From NCBI GenBank assembly GCA_036393335.1, contig DASWHD010000021.1, forward strand, positions 1 through 21,238: a stretch of DNA of 21,238 nt, read 5' to 3'. Position numbers and translations under genes: made by a program. The notes beneath the pieces were generated by a model. That model was not told the DNA's origin. It saw only the letters and a program-made list of their open reading frames with translations, and made no database searches. Shown piece by piece: positions 21,209 to 21,238 of the stretch. The stretch comes from DASWHD01 sp036393335 (lineage in GTDB: Bacteria > CG2-30-53-67 > CG2-30-70-394). The first letter of the stretch is position 1, and every line of letters begins with the position of its first letter.

Positions 21209-21228
21209 CCTGCCTGCCGGCAGGCAGG
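21209..21228. repeat. 20-bp perfect palindrome shared with 1048-1067
   Basis: CCTGCCTGCCGGCAGGCAGG is identical to the palindrome inserted in the middle repeat copy at 1048-1067. A half copy (GCCTGCCTGCC) lies just upstream at about 21185-21195. Two exact copies 20 kb apart indicate a dispersed family. Confidence 0.85.
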
Positions 21229-21238
21229 CCGCAGGGCG

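Larger units (their letters stand above)
20871..21238. other. Repeat-rich non-coding window end
   Basis: I see no gene here. Contents: a GCAAAGACGCCAAG / CTTCGCGCCTTCG-type interspersed repeat (about 20925-20975), a 10-bp palindrome ACTTGCAAGT (21022-21031), three tandem TGACCCGGTCA palindromes (21042-21075) and the palindrome CCTGCCTGCCGGCAGGCAGG (21209-21228). The stretch is cut by the window edge. Confidence 0.6.

Noticed and set aside
1..21238. tRNA or rRNA genes
   Set aside because: I looked for tRNA-like T-loop patterns (GGTTCGAATCC type) and for rRNA-like conserved stretches and saw none; a covariance-model scan would be needed to exclude small RNAs.

Overview
The window is a stretch of GC-rich DNA from a Gram-negative bacterium. 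It carries a flagellar motor and export operon, genes for the lipopolysaccharide inner core and lipid A, and a decayed accessory region. Every gene I can support lies on the minus strand, so transcription runs from high to low coordinates. Having motA, two motB-like genes and fliL directly ahead of fliM-fliN-fliO-fliP, a sigma-54-type promoter before motA, and a waaA-lpxK-gmhB-waaF-waaC block fits the Desulfobacterota or a related proteobacterial lineage best. That placement is inference; no marker gene or rRNA is present.

Layout from right to left, in the direction of transcription: a C-terminal remnant of a TPR-type protein (about 20870-20673); a DUF374 acyltransferase-family gene; waaA (Kdo transferase), overlapping lpxK by GTGA; gmhB; waaF; and waaC, which ends at a terminator (13623-13599). 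The motility operon follows: a sigma-54-like promoter, motA, a MotB-like gene lacking the proton-binding Asp, a canonical motB, fliL, fliM, fliN, fliO and fliP. The operon then breaks off. Instead of fliQ-fliR, the next genes are a DUF2281/MazF-type toxin-antitoxin pair, a DUF2130 putative nuclease, the wreck of a Mod-type DNA methyltransferase, an MntA/HepT pair, a fragment of a second DUF2130 gene, a VapBC-like pair, a WYL regulator and an ORF6N protein.

The lipopolysaccharide genes make and attach the Kdo/heptose inner core: LpxK phosphorylates lipid A, WaaA adds Kdo, GmhB helps supply ADP-heptose, and WaaC and WaaF add heptoses. The motility genes give the stator (MotA/MotB), FliL, the C-ring (FliM/FliN) and part of the export gate (FliO/FliP).

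The most notable signal is in the accessory region. hepT is interrupted by an amber codon at exactly the position of the tyrosine in the R-x4-H-x-Y motif, the residue that the partner MntA modifies to neutralise the toxin. Immediately upstream, the methyltransferase gene keeps only its N- and C-terminal ends and also has an in-frame amber. A copy of the 3' end of the DUF2130 gene lies on the far side of hepT, so the block is bracketed by a direct repeat. The intergenic regions are also unusually full of palindromic elements headed by GTAG (REP-like). One exact ten-copy array of the heptamer GTAGGAG sits directly against the waaC start codon, and a 233-bp MITE-like element with 20-bp perfect inverted ends lies between gmhB and lpxK.
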